Notes: generated from the sequence alone by a model not told the origin. DNA of 64,000 nt from Vibrio sp. ES.051 (GCF_002563795.1 NZ_PDJL01000003.1:992001-1056000), one strand, 5' to 3'; counted from the stretch's first letter, positions 47,429-57,928 are shown. Translations and numbers: made by a program.

Positions 47429-47786
47429 TTTGAACATCGTCAAGCCACACCCTATAGAAAGAGAACCAACTATTTAAAGATCGCATAAACTTTAACTAAT
47501 TATGCAAAAATCGACGCTCTCACCAACGGTATGCACTCCATCTCTTATTCAGTTGCACTGTAATTAATTATATTCCATTAGTTGTATGTTCGATAAAAAT
47601 GTTAAATTACAAACTTTTTAACCAAGCAATTGGTTAAAAATTAGTTAAAATCCCACTTTCTATAGTGACAGGGTTCACATCTATTAACCATTCAGAGGAT
47701 TATTCTTTCGTATTTTTCCACTCCGCTGCTAATCTGCAGCCCGCCTTGAAGTGAGCTCAGGGTGCATAACTATAAGGAGTGTTCTC
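47429..47786. promoter_or_regulatory. Symporter upstream region with TTTTTAACCAA palindrome
   Basis: At 47615-47640, arms TTTTTAACCAA and TTGGTTAAAAA are perfect complements around GCAA, about 147 bases before the symporter ATG. It may be a terminator of an upstream transcript or an operator. An in-frame ATG at 47751 has no ribosome site. The rest is AT-rich, without another recognisable gene or site; no sigma-54 promoter was seen. Confidence 0.5.
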
Positions 47787-49091
47787 ATGAATACCAAGAA
47801 ACCGATGTCGCTTACCAGCCGTGTCATTTTGGGTATGGTAGCGGGTGTCTTAACAGGGTTTGCAATTCGCACACTTTTTGCCGACAACGGATTTGTCGAC
47901 GCATACATTGTTAATGGATTATTTGAAGTTGGTGGCCAAATATTCGTAGCCAGCTTAAAAATGCTAGTCGTTCCCCTAGTATTTGTTTCACTGGTTTGTG
48001 GTACTAGCTCTCTAAAAGACCTTTCAACATTAGGTCGTATGGGTGGCAAAACCCTAGCTTTCTATATAACAACCACCGCCATCGCGATTACACTTGCGCT
48101 TACGATGGGGACGTTATTCCAGCCCGGCGCTGGCGCAGACCTAACGGCTGCAAGTTCATTCAAATCAGCAGAAGCGCCATCTTTGGGTCAAGTGATCATC
48201 GATATGTTCCCAACTAACCCAATCAGCGCTATGGCAGAAGGTAAAACACTGCAAGTTATCGTGTTTGCCGTATTATTCGGTATCGCAATCAGTGCTGCAG
48301 GAAAGCCGGGCGAACGTATTGCTGGATTCTTCTCTGATCTGAATGAAGTGATCATGAAACTAGTCGCGATCTTGATGAACCTAGCACCTTACGGTGTGTT
48401 CTTCTTAATGGCGAAACTATTTAGTGGTCTTGGCCTAGGCGCGATCGTAAATCTAGCGGAGTACTTCTTAGTCCTTGCTGGTACACTCGTTCTACATGGT
48501 CTTGTGACGTACAGCTTAATGTTAAAGGGCCTTACTGGTTTAAACCCAATTACGTTCCTACGTAAAATGGAAGATGCGATCATGTTTGCTTTTTCAACGG
48601 CATCATCCAACGCAACCATTCCAGTAACCATGGAAACCGCAAAACATCGTATGGGGGTTGAAAACCGCGTATCGTCGTTCACTGTGCCTCTTGGGGCAAC
48701 CGTGAACATGGACGGCACAGCAATCATGCAAGGTGTGGCGACCGCGTTTATTGCTCAAGCATTCAACATCGACCTTACGATGGGCGATTACCTAATGGTT
48801 ATCATGACAGCAACCTTAGCATCTATCGGTACTGCCGGTGTTCCTGGTGTTGGCTTAGTTATGCTAGCAATGGTACTAAACCAAGTAGGCCTACCGCTTG
48901 AAGGCATCGCACTTATTATGGGTGTTGACCGTCTTCTCGATATGATTCGTACCGCCGTCAACATTACTGGTGACAGTGCGGTAACGGTAATCATAGCGAA
49001 GTCAGAAGGCGCATTGGATGAAGCTCGCTTCAACGACCCACAGGCAGGCGCAACCGAGGAAGAAGTGCACCTGAAACGCGCTAACGTCTAA
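47787..49091 (+). CDS. Dicarboxylate/amino acid:cation symporter (DAACS family)
   Basis: A 434-aa inner-membrane sodium- or proton-coupled carrier of the GltP/DctA family, moving glutamate, aspartate or C4-dicarboxylates into the cell. The re-entrant hairpin serine motif AFSTASSNATIPVTME, the NMDGTAIMQGVATAF motif and the GVPGVGLVMLAMVL and DRLLDMIRTAVNITGDSAVTV blocks that form the transport site are all present. ATG 47787 follows AAGGAG. A strong terminator follows. The DctB/DctD pair at 0.8-4.4 kb could control it, but no sigma-54 promoter is seen. Confidence 0.9.
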   Translation: MNTKKPMSLTSRVILGMVAGVLTGFAIRTLFADNGFVDAYIVNGLFEVGGQIFVASLKMLVVPLVFVSLVCGTSSLKDLSTLGRMGGKTLAFYITTTAIAITLALTMGTLFQPGAGADLTAASSFKSAEAPSLGQVIIDMFPTNPISAMAEGKTLQVIVFAVLFGIAISAAGKPGERIAGFFSDLNEVIMKLVAILMNLAPYGVFFLMAKLFSGLGLGAIVNLAEYFLVLAGTLVLHGLVTYSLMLKGLTGLNPITFLRKMEDAIMFAFSTASSNATIPVTMETAKHRMGVENRVSSFTVPLGATVNMDGTAIMQGVATAFIAQAFNIDLTMGDYLMVIMTATLASIGTAGVPGVGLVMLAMVLNQVGLPLEGIALIMGVDRLLDMIRTAVNITGDSAVTVIIAKSEGALDEARFNDPQAGATEEEVHLKRANV

Positions 49092-49120
49092 ATCGCTACC
49101 CGATTAGATTACCCTGTCTC

Positions 49121-49152
49121 AAAAAGCCCCGATAAAGCGTCGGGGCTTTTTT
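49121..49152 (+). terminator. Terminator after the symporter gene
   Basis: AAAAAGCCCCG pairs with CGGGGCTTTTT around a 9-base loop and is followed by T. It reads well in both directions. Confidence 0.9.
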
Positions 49153-49167
49153 GAGCAATAAGCTTAA

Positions 49168-49331
49168 TTACTCCGCAACAGAACCTAACTTATCTCGAGC
49201 TTGAGCCTCATGTTCTTTGGTAATGGCACGACCTACTGCATTCCAGTTGATGTTAATTGATAGCTCACATACTGCTTAGTGCACTCTCGGCAACGTCTAG
49301 GACCAGTTTTATGCTTTGTAATGATTGAACT
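49168..49331 (-). pseudogene. Frameshifted remnant of a small CxxC protein (candidate)
   Basis: On the minus strand two adjacent frames each give a protein-like string: ITKHKTGPRRCRECTKQYV (with the CRECTKQY cysteine pair) closing at TAG, and the next frame NWNAVGRAITKEHEAQARDK ending GSVAE at TAA (49168). They abut near 49255, so a single base change would join them into one short zinc-ribbon-like protein. No start codon or ribosome site is intact. The remaining stretch 49332-49430 shows nothing. Call based on reading only. Confidence 0.3.
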
Positions 49332-49430
49332 CTATTAACCTAAAAGTGACACTAAAACAGTGCAATATAGGTTAAGATTGTCCGGTCATATAAAATCGGC
49401 TTAACTTGCTATCAGTATTAGGAAAACCCG

Positions 49431-49778
49431 TTGTTACGATCACCGCCAAAACTAGCCAAATGGACACTCGCACTTGTGCTGTGGGTGACGATGGTTTGTT
49501 TAAGCCAAAATTCAGGTTTTTCTCAGACTTGTTCCACACCAAATCACACGGTTAGCCAACAGGAAGCCGGAAAACAGATATCTCCGCAATGTGATCTCTC
49601 TGAAAAGTTAGTCCAAGCGCATCAGAACCACTTCGATCACGTTATTGTTCCGTTATTGCTATTCACCGTATTCTTAACTTTAGCGATTAGCTCAAGGGCG
49701 CTCGCCTATCTCGATAATACAGAGCCAATACCTGAGAAATATCGGGTACACCTAAAACTGTGCGTGTTTAGAGAATAA
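49431..49778 (+). CDS. Unknown small membrane protein
   Basis: A 115-aa protein starting at TTG 49431, with AGGA nine bases before. A hydrophobic N-terminus (WTLALVLWVTMVCLS) may be a signal or anchor, and a second membrane segment is HVIVPLLLFTVFLTLAISS near residues 71-89. The region between has two cysteines (QTCSTPN, SPQCDLS) and would lie in the periplasm. I do not recognise the family. It is followed after 107 bases by a DsbA-like thiol protein, so a redox or copper-tolerance link is possible but unproven. Confidence 0.6.
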   Translation: MLRSPPKLAKWTLALVLWVTMVCLSQNSGFSQTCSTPNHTVSQQEAGKQISPQCDLSEKLVQAHQNHFDHVIVPLLLFTVFLTLAISSRALAYLDNTEPIPEKYRVHLKLCVFRE

Positions 49779-49885
49779 GCCCGTCACAGTCGGATTGTAA
49801 TATCCGACTAAGTTTGCATGAATCTGTTCGCTCATATCGATTCACTAACAGGAATCAATTCATACTTAAAGTTTTAGGAAATACT

Positions 49886-50602
49886 ATGAAATTTACACGT
49901 GCACTTTTAACTGTCGCTCTTACTGTTGTGCCAATGTTCTCATTCGCTGCTGAAACAACATCGGCAAAAAAACTGGAAGAAATCAATCAGCTGCTTAAAG
50001 AAAACCCTCAGATCCTAGACGCACTACACCAAAACCTGCAGGAATACATTGCCTACCAACAATCGTTTGGTGACACCTTGGTAGAGGTTCACAACTATTT
50101 AAATGACGGTAAGCACTCTTCATTTGGGGCAGAGAATCCAGAATTAACCATTATTAACGTCACAGACTACAGCTGCCCATTTTGTAAGCGTTTAGAGGGG
50201 GAGTTGGTTAAGGTTGAAAAGAAATATCCACAGATAAAAGTACTAAACCTTTACGTGCCGTTCAAAGAAACGTACGAAAAAAATGGGTATAACTCGGCAA
50301 GTTACGCACTGAATGTTTGGCAAAATCAGCGCGAGAAGTATGACCAAGTTCATGATCTCTTGATTAAAAAACCTAGTGCACACGACGCCCTTTCTTTACA
50401 GAAAATCGCGAAGAAAACCAATACAGAAGCACTGCTTGTCGATGATAAAGACACCAAAGCGCTATTGGATAAAAACTACGAATACTTCACCCGATTAGGC
50501 TTGCGTGGCACCCCTGCTCTGATCATTAATGATCAAGTCATTCCAGGTTATGTACCCTTCGAAGAGCTTGAGAAAGTTCTTGACCAAGAATTAGCGAATT
50601 AA
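49886..50602 (+). CDS. DsbA-family periplasmic thiol-disulfide protein
   Basis: A 238-aa exported thioredoxin-fold protein. Signal peptide at residues 1-21 (MKFTRALLTVALTVVPMFSFA). An N-terminal helical region (ETTSAKKLEEINQLLKENPQILDALHQNL) resembles the oligomerising stalk of ScsC/Com1-type proteins. The active site is YSCPFCKRLEGE near residue 95, and the cis-proline loop is LRGTPALIINDQVIPGY. ATG 49886 follows TTAGGAA; the longer frame is rejected. It may act as a disulfide isomerase or reductase for periplasmic proteins. A strong terminator follows. Confidence 0.87.
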   Translation: MKFTRALLTVALTVVPMFSFAAETTSAKKLEEINQLLKENPQILDALHQNLQEYIAYQQSFGDTLVEVHNYLNDGKHSSFGAENPELTIINVTDYSCPFCKRLEGELVKVEKKYPQIKVLNLYVPFKETYEKNGYNSASYALNVWQNQREKYDQVHDLLIKKPSAHDALSLQKIAKKTNTEALLVDDKDTKALLDKNYEYFTRLGLRGTPALIINDQVIPGYVPFEELEKVLDQELAN

Positions 50603-50663
50603 CTCACCCAAGCCCTTCTCTGACGCATCAAGGAACGATAAGTCTTCAAGATAAATACTTGGT

Positions 50664-50700
50664 CAAAAAAAGCCCGATTTACAATGTAAAGCGGGCTTTT
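50664..50700. terminator. Bidirectional terminator between DsbA-like gene and glgB
   Basis: AAAGCCCG-A-TTTAC pairs with GTAAA-G-CGGGCTTT; T runs follow on both strands. It serves two convergent genes. Confidence 0.9.
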
Positions 50701-50716
50701 CCCTCATTAGTATTAA

Positions 50717-52912
50717 CTATTTCATTAACTTGTAGAACACGGTCGAAAGTGGTGGTAAGCGAAGCTGAAGCGATTGAGGTAATGATTCACTTTCAACATC
50801 TTCTGTTTCTACACTCGCTAGTACTTCAAAGCCACTACCGTAATATTTGCCATCATCGGTGTTAAGCAGCAGCTCGTATTTGCCTTCGATCGGTACGCCT
50901 AAGCGAAAGTGCTCGTGAGGGACTGGGGTAAAGTTACTGATAACTAAAATGCGTTCACCATTTTGGCTAATACGTTCGTGAGCAAGGATACTTGCATCCG
51001 CTTCATCTTGCAGTCGCCACTCAAAACCTGCAGGTACACAATCTTGATCGTGCATTGCGGCTTCGTTACGGTACAGACCGTTTAAATCACGACTCAGCTT
51101 TTGGACCCCTTGATGACGCTCATAGTCTAGTAAGAACCATTGCAATTGATCATCGTGGTTCCACTCCGCTGTTTGACCAATTTCTGCGCCCATGAAGTTC
51201 AGCTTTTTACCCGGCTGACCATACATATAACCATAGTAAGCACGCAAGTTAGCCGTTTGCTGCCACTCATCACCTGGCATCTTATTATGGATAGATCCTT
51301 TACCATACACGACTTCATCGTGAGACAGAGGGAGTACGTAGTTCTCACTATGTGCATAAACAAGCGGGAACGTGATGGTATTATGATGGTACTTGCGGTG
51401 AACAGGGTCTTCTTGGATGTAAGCAAGACTATCATGCATCCAACCCATATTCCACTTAAAGCCAAAGCCTAAACCGCCCATAAAGGTAGGCGCGGATACA
51501 CCGGGGAATGCTGTAGACTCCTCCGCAATCGTCATTGCGTTAGGGAAGTGCTTATACACTTCTTCGTTCATCCACTTCAGCGTTGCAATGGCATCATAAT
51601 TTTCGTTACCACCATCAACGTTTGGTATCCATTGGTCATGACTACGCGAGTAATTGAGGTAAAGCATTGAAGCCACGGCATCCACGCGGATCCCATCGAT
51701 ATGAAATTGCTCAAACCAATACAAGGCATTCGACACAAGGAAGCGACGTACATGCTCACGGCCCAAATCATAAATATAGGAGTCCCAGTCTTGGTGCCAA
51801 CCGCGACGCGGATCGGGATCGTGGAATAGTGGGGTTCCGTCAAAATTGGCAAGACCGTGATCATCCGATGGGAAGTGCGCAGGCACCCAATCGAGCACAA
51901 CCCCAAGACCCGCTTGGTGACACGCATCAACGAAGAATTTAAAATCATCAGGAGAACCAAAGCGGCTAGTTGGAGCGAACAACCCCACGGGTTGATAACC
52001 CCAAGAGCCATAAAATGGATGCTCAGAAACCGGCATCAACTCAACATGGGTATACCCCATGTCCACTAAGTATGGAATCAACTGCTCTGCTAATTCACGA
52101 TAGTTTAGAAAGTCTCCATTCTCGTTTCGCTTCCAAGACCCAGCATGCAATTCATAAAACGACAACGCTTCATCACGTTTCTGCGTTACTGGACGGTTTT
52201 GCCATTTAGCATCTTGCCATTGGTAACGTTTGTGGTCATACGCGATTGAGGCAAAGGAAGGGTATTGCTCTGAATAGAACCCCCAAGGGTCTTGTTTATG
52301 AGGAAGCCCTTCCCCATTTGGTCCTTTGAGCTCAAATTTATACTGTACGCCTTCTTCTAACCCTGGAATAAACAACCCCCAAACACCATAATCAAGGCGC
52401 TGCATCGGGTGACGGCGGCCGTCCCACTGGTTAAAACAACCAATTAAACTCACGGCAGAGGCATGGGGTGCATAAACAAGGAATCGAACCCCAGAGATAT
52501 TCTCGCCACCACGTTCAAGCGTCACAAAATGTGCGCCCATGTAATGGTACATCTCTTTCGGCGTATGTAGGTGTTCATATTCTTGATAAATATTATGGTA
52601 CTGGTATGGATCATCGATGATCTGTTCAACACCATTCCAGTCAATAGCCAAGCGGTAATGCGTCAGATGTAAATCGTGCTTTTCTTTCAAGATGAAGCCG
52701 CTATCACCATCACGCTCAAGCGTCATACGAGGCAGGCCATCAACCATTAGCTCAACCTTATCTGCACCAGGCATCCAAACACGTAACGCTCCTTCACCAT
52801 CATCAATGAATGGACCCAGTGTTGCAAACGGGTCTGAGTAAGCCGCCTCAGCAAGTAGTTCGTATGCGCGTTCGTGTTTTTGATTGATTTTCTTTGTTTT
52901 GGTGGTTTTCAA
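50717..52912 (-). CDS. glgB: 1,4-alpha-glucan branching enzyme
   Basis: GlgB makes alpha-1,6 branches in glycogen. The 731-aa protein has an N-terminal branching-enzyme domain, a CBM48 (FGAxxD-like [11 protein letters not shown], then [32 protein letters not shown]), and the GH13 barrel: nucleophile in [18 protein letters not shown], acid/base Glu in [13 protein letters not shown] and [12 protein letters not shown]. The frame begins at 53041, but TTG 52912 follows GGGAGAAAGAT and matches the family start. It is downstream of malQ on the same strand but separated by a terminator, so it probably has its own promoter. Confidence 0.94.
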   Translation of the reverse strand: MKTTKTKKINQKHERAYELLAEAAYSDPFATLGPFIDDGEGALRVWMPGADKVELMVDGLPRMTLERDGDSGFILKEKHDLHLTHYRLAIDWNGVEQIIDDPYQYHNIYQEYEHLHTPKEMYHYMGAHFVTLERGGENISGVRFLVYAPHASAVSLIGCFNQWDGRRHPMQRLDYGVWGLFIPGLEEGVQYKFELKGPNGEGLPHKQDPWGFYSEQYPSFASIAYDHKRYQWQDAKWQNRPVTQKRDEALSFYELHAGSWKRNENGDFLNYRELAEQLIPYLVDMGYTHVELMPVSEHPFYGSWGYQPVGLFAPTSRFGSPDDFKFFVDACHQAGLGVVLDWVPAHFPSDDHGLANFDGTPLFHDPDPRRGWHQDWDSYIYDLGREHVRRFLVSNALYWFEQFHIDGIRVDAVASMLYLNYSRSHDQWIPNVDGGNENYDAIATLKWMNEEVYKHFPNAMTIAEESTAFPGVSAPTFMGGLGFGFKWNMGWMHDSLAYIQEDPVHRKYHHNTITFPLVYAHSENYVLPLSHDEVVYGKGSIHNKMPGDEWQQTANLRAYYGYMYGQPGKKLNFMGAEIGQTAEWNHDDQLQWFLLDYERHQGVQKLSRDLNGLYRNEAAMHDQDCVPAGFEWRLQDEADASILAHERISQNGERILVISNFTPVPHEHFRLGVPIEGKYELLLNTDDGKYYGSGFEVLASVETEDVESESLPQSLQLRLPPLSTVFYKLMK

Positions 52913-53031
52913 ATCTTTCTCCCTAGAACCAATATCCTTTTCAAGACCATCGGTCTTAATCAAACATTGTTTTTCCACAGCCAACGTTGTGCACTCACAA
53001 CAGACGCCGCTTAAACGTTTTTCAAGCGAGT

Positions 53032-53067
53032 CAAAAAACAAAAATGCCCGCTATTGTTGCGGGCATA
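53032..53067 (-). terminator. Terminator of malP-malQ
   Basis: ATGCCCGC and GCGGGCAT pair around TATTGTT; on the minus strand the stem is followed by TTTTGTTTTTTG. It lies between malQ and glgB. Confidence 0.88.
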
Positions 53068-53187
53068 ATAACGGTACTTCATCCTAACGGATTGTGCTTG
53101 TTTAATGAGTGACCTATACGGTATTTTCGTACCTCTGAACTGAGAAAACTATTTCTTCATTCAATCACCTAAGTCACATCACCCATT

Positions 53188-55368
53188 TTATTTACTCGCT
53201 TGTGTACGTACATCAGTTAGGCGTTTAGCGATACGATTTACATCTTCACGACTGAAAATTTCATCAAGATTCATCGACAGTTTACGACGCCAGTTTGGGT
53301 ACTCATCAACCGTGCCCGGAATATTGACCGGCTGGTCCATTTCTAGCCAGTCTTCAAGCTGAACACTAAGTAGCGCAGAATTACCCGCCGCGACATGCAG
53401 CTGAAGAGCTTCACTCAAGTGCGAATCCATTGGTACGTACTGTGCGTCATGACCAATGCCTTCTGGTAAGTAACCGTGCCAGCGAACGCTGTCTAAAATA
53501 CCTTGCTTACATTTCAGACGATCGGCAAACAAGCTTTCTAACTGCTCTTCATCAGGGTATAAGCCGATTTCACGTCCCATCTTTAAATCATCACAATGCC
53601 AAAAACCACGCAGCGTTGGCATGTCGTGTGTACATAATGCTGCCATTGACTGTTCTGCATAATGCTTAGGTGAAATAAAGCCGCCATCATTTTTTGATGT
53701 TTCGAAAAAGAACACTTTATAAGAATGAACCCCAGCATCACGAAGAATATCCACGATTTCATCTGGCACTGTGCCCAGGTCTTCACCGATAACCGAGCAC
53801 TGGTAACGATGTGACTCAAGCGCTAGAATCGCTAGCATGTCTTTGACTGGGTAGTAAAGATACGCGCCTTCTGTCGCCTTCTTGCCTTTGGGAACCCACC
53901 ACAGGCGCAATAGACCAAGTACATGATCAATACGCAACGCGCCACAATGCTTCATATTGGCACGGAGTAGTTTGATGTACGCATCGTAACCCGACGCTTC
54001 CAGCATATGTGGATTAAGCGGTGGTAAACCCCAGTTTTGACCAAGCGGGCCAAGCACATCCGGCGGCGCACCGATGCTAGCGTCGAGAACTAAGTTACCC
54101 TCGTCAGCCCAAGTTTCGCTACCAGAATCTGCCACACCGACGGCAAGATCTCGATAGATACCAACCGACATGCCTTTTTCTTCAGCGAGCGCTTGTGCTT
54201 CTTTGATTTGGGCGTCTGCAATCCACTGTAAGTACATGTACAAGTGCACACGATCTTTCTTGTCGCGAATGTATTTCTGAGTCCCCGCAGCATCAAAAGT
54301 ACGGTACTTTTCTGGGAAGACTGGCCAACCCCACATATTTGAGTCTTCTGCATGCAAATCTGCATGCAGTGCGTCAAATGCCGCTTGATGCAATAAACTG
54401 TCACCGCCCTTCTCGACAAAATCTAAAAATGCGCGCGCGCGATCTGTATTTTTGTCTAGATGGCGAGCTTTGAATTCGCTAAATAAGCGTGGCAGAACAC
54501 TCATTTTAAGCTCGGAGACTTCGGTGTAATTTACCCAATGGGCATCACGTACTTTTTGTAATCGTTGTTGGAACTCTGCACTACCAACCTGTTGTTGCGC
54601 TTCTGCACTGAGCGCGAACTCAGGTACAGAGCTCACATCGATATACATGATGTTTAACCAACGTCGAGAAGATGGGCTGTATGGGCTCGCACCTTCTGGA
54701 TTAGCAGGAAATAGGGAGTGAATCGGGTTTAAACCAATGAAGTCACCGCCACGAGATGCGATGTCACTCACTAATTGCTTAAGGTCGCCAAAATCACCGA
54801 TACCCCAATTATGCTGAGTACGCAGTGTGTAAAGCTGAATGCTAGGACCCCAAAGCTTTTTGTGTTGGCTAAGAGCGACTTGTTTAAAACAGGCTTTCGG
54901 TGTGATAATCAGCGACATTTCGTAAGGTGTTTTACGGCGCTTACGGCTGACTATTAATTTATGATAACCCCATGCCAAGTTTTTTGGCAATGCAAACACT
55001 AGAGGGCCACCCTCAGCACGCTCATCACGAACAATTTGGGATTGAAGATAGCCTTCAAGTACCTCTCCTTGTTCTGTCTCTAAACGCCAGCTGAATTCAC
55101 TCTCACGAGCACTCGTACCTAGGTTTAGTTCCACTTCAACTGGTTCGCCGTCGCGTAAAACAAGAACAGGGGCTAGTACGTCTTTTTTATGTTTTTTTTC
55201 AGCAGAAGCCAATAGTTTTTCATCGCTACTAGTATCGTAGCCGAGTGAAGTAAGCAAGTAACGTAGCGTCTCTTCAGAAACTTTTGCCTCGTCTCCCCAA
55301 GCACTGACATAGCTATCAGCCAATCTCGCTATTTCCGCGACTTTCTTTAATGCTGTTTGTTCTTTCAT
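53188..55368 (-). CDS. malQ: 4-alpha-glucanotransferase (amylomaltase)
   Basis: MalQ transfers maltosyl units between maltodextrins, releasing glucose in the cytoplasm. The 726-aa protein has GH77 motifs: IQLYTLRTQHNWGIGDFGDL, the nucleophile Asp in CGALRIDHVLGLLRLWW, acid/base Glu in VIGEDLGTVPDEI, and LCTHDMPTLRGFW. The frame extends to 55395, but ATG 55368 follows CGGAGAAAG. The malP gene stop lies about 107 bases upstream, and both probably form one operon under MalT. Confidence 0.95.
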   Translation of the reverse strand: MKEQTALKKVAEIARLADSYVSAWGDEAKVSEETLRYLLTSLGYDTSSDEKLLASAEKKHKKDVLAPVLVLRDGEPVEVELNLGTSARESEFSWRLETEQGEVLEGYLQSQIVRDERAEGGPLVFALPKNLAWGYHKLIVSRKRRKTPYEMSLIITPKACFKQVALSQHKKLWGPSIQLYTLRTQHNWGIGDFGDLKQLVSDIASRGGDFIGLNPIHSLFPANPEGASPYSPSSRRWLNIMYIDVSSVPEFALSAEAQQQVGSAEFQQRLQKVRDAHWVNYTEVSELKMSVLPRLFSEFKARHLDKNTDRARAFLDFVEKGGDSLLHQAAFDALHADLHAEDSNMWGWPVFPEKYRTFDAAGTQKYIRDKKDRVHLYMYLQWIADAQIKEAQALAEEKGMSVGIYRDLAVGVADSGSETWADEGNLVLDASIGAPPDVLGPLGQNWGLPPLNPHMLEASGYDAYIKLLRANMKHCGALRIDHVLGLLRLWWVPKGKKATEGAYLYYPVKDMLAILALESHRYQCSVIGEDLGTVPDEIVDILRDAGVHSYKVFFFETSKNDGGFISPKHYAEQSMAALCTHDMPTLRGFWHCDDLKMGREIGLYPDEEQLESLFADRLKCKQGILDSVRWHGYLPEGIGHDAQYVPMDSHLSEALQLHVAAGNSALLSVQLEDWLEMDQPVNIPGTVDEYPNWRRKLSMNLDEIFSREDVNRIAKRLTDVRTQASK

Positions 55369-55474
55369 CGCTTTCTCCGAAGGTAATACCAACACCTTCC
55401 ATGTAGGGTTTTATTATTATCAATCACTTATTGTTTAAATGACCAAAAGGTAGCGCGTGGCTACCTTGGTTGTC

Positions 55475-57928
55475 TTAACGGTGAACCGCTTCTAGCTTCC
55501 AGATATTATTCACATAGTCTCGAATGGAACGATCTGATGTGAACTTACCCACGAGGGCGGTATTAAGAATGGCTTTCTTCGCCCAGCCAGCTTGGTCTTT
55601 GTATTGTTTACTCATGTCTTCGTGCGCTTTCACATAAGATGCAAAGTCAGCCAGACATAGATACGGATCACCGCCATCTAATAGGCTATCGTACGTTGCA
55701 CGCAACAGACCTGGCTGACCTGGTGTAAACTCTTCACCTAATAACAAGTCCATTGATGCTTTGAGTAGATGATCCGCATTGTAGTAATCGAATGGGTTGT
55801 AACCTTGAGCTTTGAGTGCTTTGACACCTTCCGTATCGAGACCAAAGATGTAGATATTCTCATCGCCCACTTCTTCACGGATCTCAACGTTAGCACCATC
55901 CATCGTACCGATAGTGAGGGCACCGTTAAGCGCCATCTTCATGTTACCAGTACCCGATGCTTCTTTACCCGCTAGCGAAATTTGTTGTGATACATCCGCC
56001 GCAGGAATGATGATTTCTGCCATGCTCACACGGTAATCTGGAATGAAAACCACTTTCAGTTTGTGACCGATGCGCGGGTCGCTGTTCACTTTTTCTGCGA
56101 TCTTGTTGATTGCGAAGATGATCTCTTTCGCTAGATGATAGCCCGGTGCCGCCTTCGCCGCGAAGAACACAACGCGTGGCACGCATTCGAAATCTGGTTC
56201 GTTAATGATACGGTGGTACAGAGACAGCACGTGTAGTAGATCTAGGTGCTGACGCTTGTACTCGTGCAGACGCTTAATTTGAACATCAAAGATGGCATTG
56301 GTATCTAGCTCGATACCCATGTTCTCTTTCACCCAATTCGCTAGGCGCTCTTTGTTCTCTTTCTTCACTGCCATGAATTCTTTTTGGAATTTTTCGTCAG
56401 TGGCGTACTGTGCGATGCCTTCCAGTTGCTCTAGTTTCGCTGGCCAGTTTGAGCCCACTTTCTCAGTAACTAGCTTAGAAAGGCCAGGGTTACAGAACTT
56501 CAACCAACGACGCGGCGTAATCCCGTTCGTGACGTTGTGGAGACGTGTTGGGTACATTTCATGAAACTCTGGGAACAGGTCTTTCTTAACCAATTCCGAG
56601 TGAAGTGCTGCTACACCGTTTACTGCGTAAGAGCCGATTACACATAGGTTAGCCATGCGAACCATGCGGTGGAAGCCTTCTTCGATGATAGAAAGCTTCT
56701 GTTGTTTCGCAACATCACCCGGCCACATTGCACGTACATCTTGTAGGAAGCGATGGTTGATCTCGTAAATGATCTCCATATGGCGGGGAAGTAGGTGCTG
56801 AATGAGCGACTCTGGCCATGTCTCTAGTGCTTCTGGAAGTAGCGTGTGATTGGTGTACGCAAACGTGTGAGAGCTGATTTCCCAAGCCGCTTCCCAAGTT
56901 AGACCTTTTTCGTCCATCAGGATGCGCATAAGTTCCGGAATCGCAATCGTTGGGTGCGTATCGTTAAGCTGGATGGTCTCCTGCTTAGGCAGTTCTTCGA
57001 TAGAGTAACCTGCGGCTTCGTGACGACGTAGGATGTCGCGTACAGACGCTGCTGAGTGGAAGTACTGTTGCATGAGACGCAGTGTTTTACCTTTCTCGTG
57101 GTTATCGTTCGGGTAAAGCACTTTAGTGATGTTGCCTGCGTCGATCAGCGCGTGTTGCGCTTCGAAGTAATCACCGTTGTTAAAACTTGCTAGCGAGAAT
57201 GGAGCAATTGCCTGACATTCCCAAAGACGTAGCGGGTAAACCGTGTCTGATTCGTAACCCACGATAGGCAAGTCCCAAGGCATGGCTCTTACACTCATAC
57301 TTGGTGTCCATTTGCGAACTTCTTTCCCGTTTTCATTCACGACTTCAACGTGACCGTAAAAACCAATTTCTTGCGCAAGGTCTGGACGAGCGATTTCCCA
57401 AGGATAACCTTCAACGCCGCGCCATGCGTCTGGTGCTTCTTGTTGTCGACCATCTTTAAACGACTGCTTAAACAGGCCATACTCGTAGTGTAGCCCGTAA
57501 CCGACGGTTGGAAATTCTTGCGTCGCACATGAATCCATGAAACATGCGGCTAGACGACCTAAGCCACCGTTACCCAGTGATGGGTCGCGCTCTTCTTCTA
57601 GCAAGTCAGTTAAGTTGTAACCCAGTTCAGCCATTGCTTCTGTTACTTGCTCGTACAGCCCCATGCTGATTAAATTGTTGCCCGTTAAACGACCAATTAA
57701 AAACTCTAATGAAAGGTAGTTAACACTCTTCGCACCTTGGATGCGCGAGTCTTCTTCCGTTGCAAGCAAATCTAAAGTCGTAAACTCAGCCAGTGCGTGG
57801 CCCATTGCTAAGTACCATGCGCGACTGTCTGCATTTTCAACGGTATGAGCGTAAGTAACAGATAAATGTTTCTTTACGCTTTCTTGGAACAACTTCTTGT
57901 TAAACTGTTTTTGTTGAGTCGGTTTCAT
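55475..57928 (-). CDS. malP: Maltodextrin/glycogen phosphorylase
   Basis: The enzyme removes glucose from maltodextrins with phosphate, yielding glucose-1-phosphate. The 817-aa protein has the full GT35 layout: GNGGLGRLAACFMDSCATQEFPTVGYG, NDTHPTIAIPELMRIL, NVTNGITPRRWL, and the PLP lysine near Lys664 in EASGTGNMKMALNGALTIGTMDGANVE. The malT-facing upstream region holds MalT-like and CRP-like sites. Gene order malP-malQ with divergent malT supports the maltose name over glgP. Confidence 0.94.
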   Translation of the reverse strand: MKPTQQKQFNKKLFQESVKKHLSVTYAHTVENADSRAWYLAMGHALAEFTTLDLLATEEDSRIQGAKSVNYLSLEFLIGRLTGNNLISMGLYEQVTEAMAELGYNLTDLLEEERDPSLGNGGLGRLAACFMDSCATQEFPTVGYGLHYEYGLFKQSFKDGRQQEAPDAWRGVEGYPWEIARPDLAQEIGFYGHVEVVNENGKEVRKWTPSMSVRAMPWDLPIVGYESDTVYPLRLWECQAIAPFSLASFNNGDYFEAQHALIDAGNITKVLYPNDNHEKGKTLRLMQQYFHSAASVRDILRRHEAAGYSIEELPKQETIQLNDTHPTIAIPELMRILMDEKGLTWEAAWEISSHTFAYTNHTLLPEALETWPESLIQHLLPRHMEIIYEINHRFLQDVRAMWPGDVAKQQKLSIIEEGFHRMVRMANLCVIGSYAVNGVAALHSELVKKDLFPEFHEMYPTRLHNVTNGITPRRWLKFCNPGLSKLVTEKVGSNWPAKLEQLEGIAQYATDEKFQKEFMAVKKENKERLANWVKENMGIELDTNAIFDVQIKRLHEYKRQHLDLLHVLSLYHRIINEPDFECVPRVVFFAAKAAPGYHLAKEIIFAINKIAEKVNSDPRIGHKLKVVFIPDYRVSMAEIIIPAADVSQQISLAGKEASGTGNMKMALNGALTIGTMDGANVEIREEVGDENIYIFGLDTEGVKALKAQGYNPFDYYNADHLLKASMDLLLGEEFTPGQPGLLRATYDSLLDGGDPYLCLADFASYVKAHEDMSKQYKDQAGWAKKAILNTALVGKFTSDRSIRDYVNNIWKLEAVHR

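Noticed and set aside
47429..47786. Sigma-54 promoter for the dicarboxylate symporter under DctD
   Set aside because: No TGGCAC-N5-TTGCA-like sequence was found in the upstream region.
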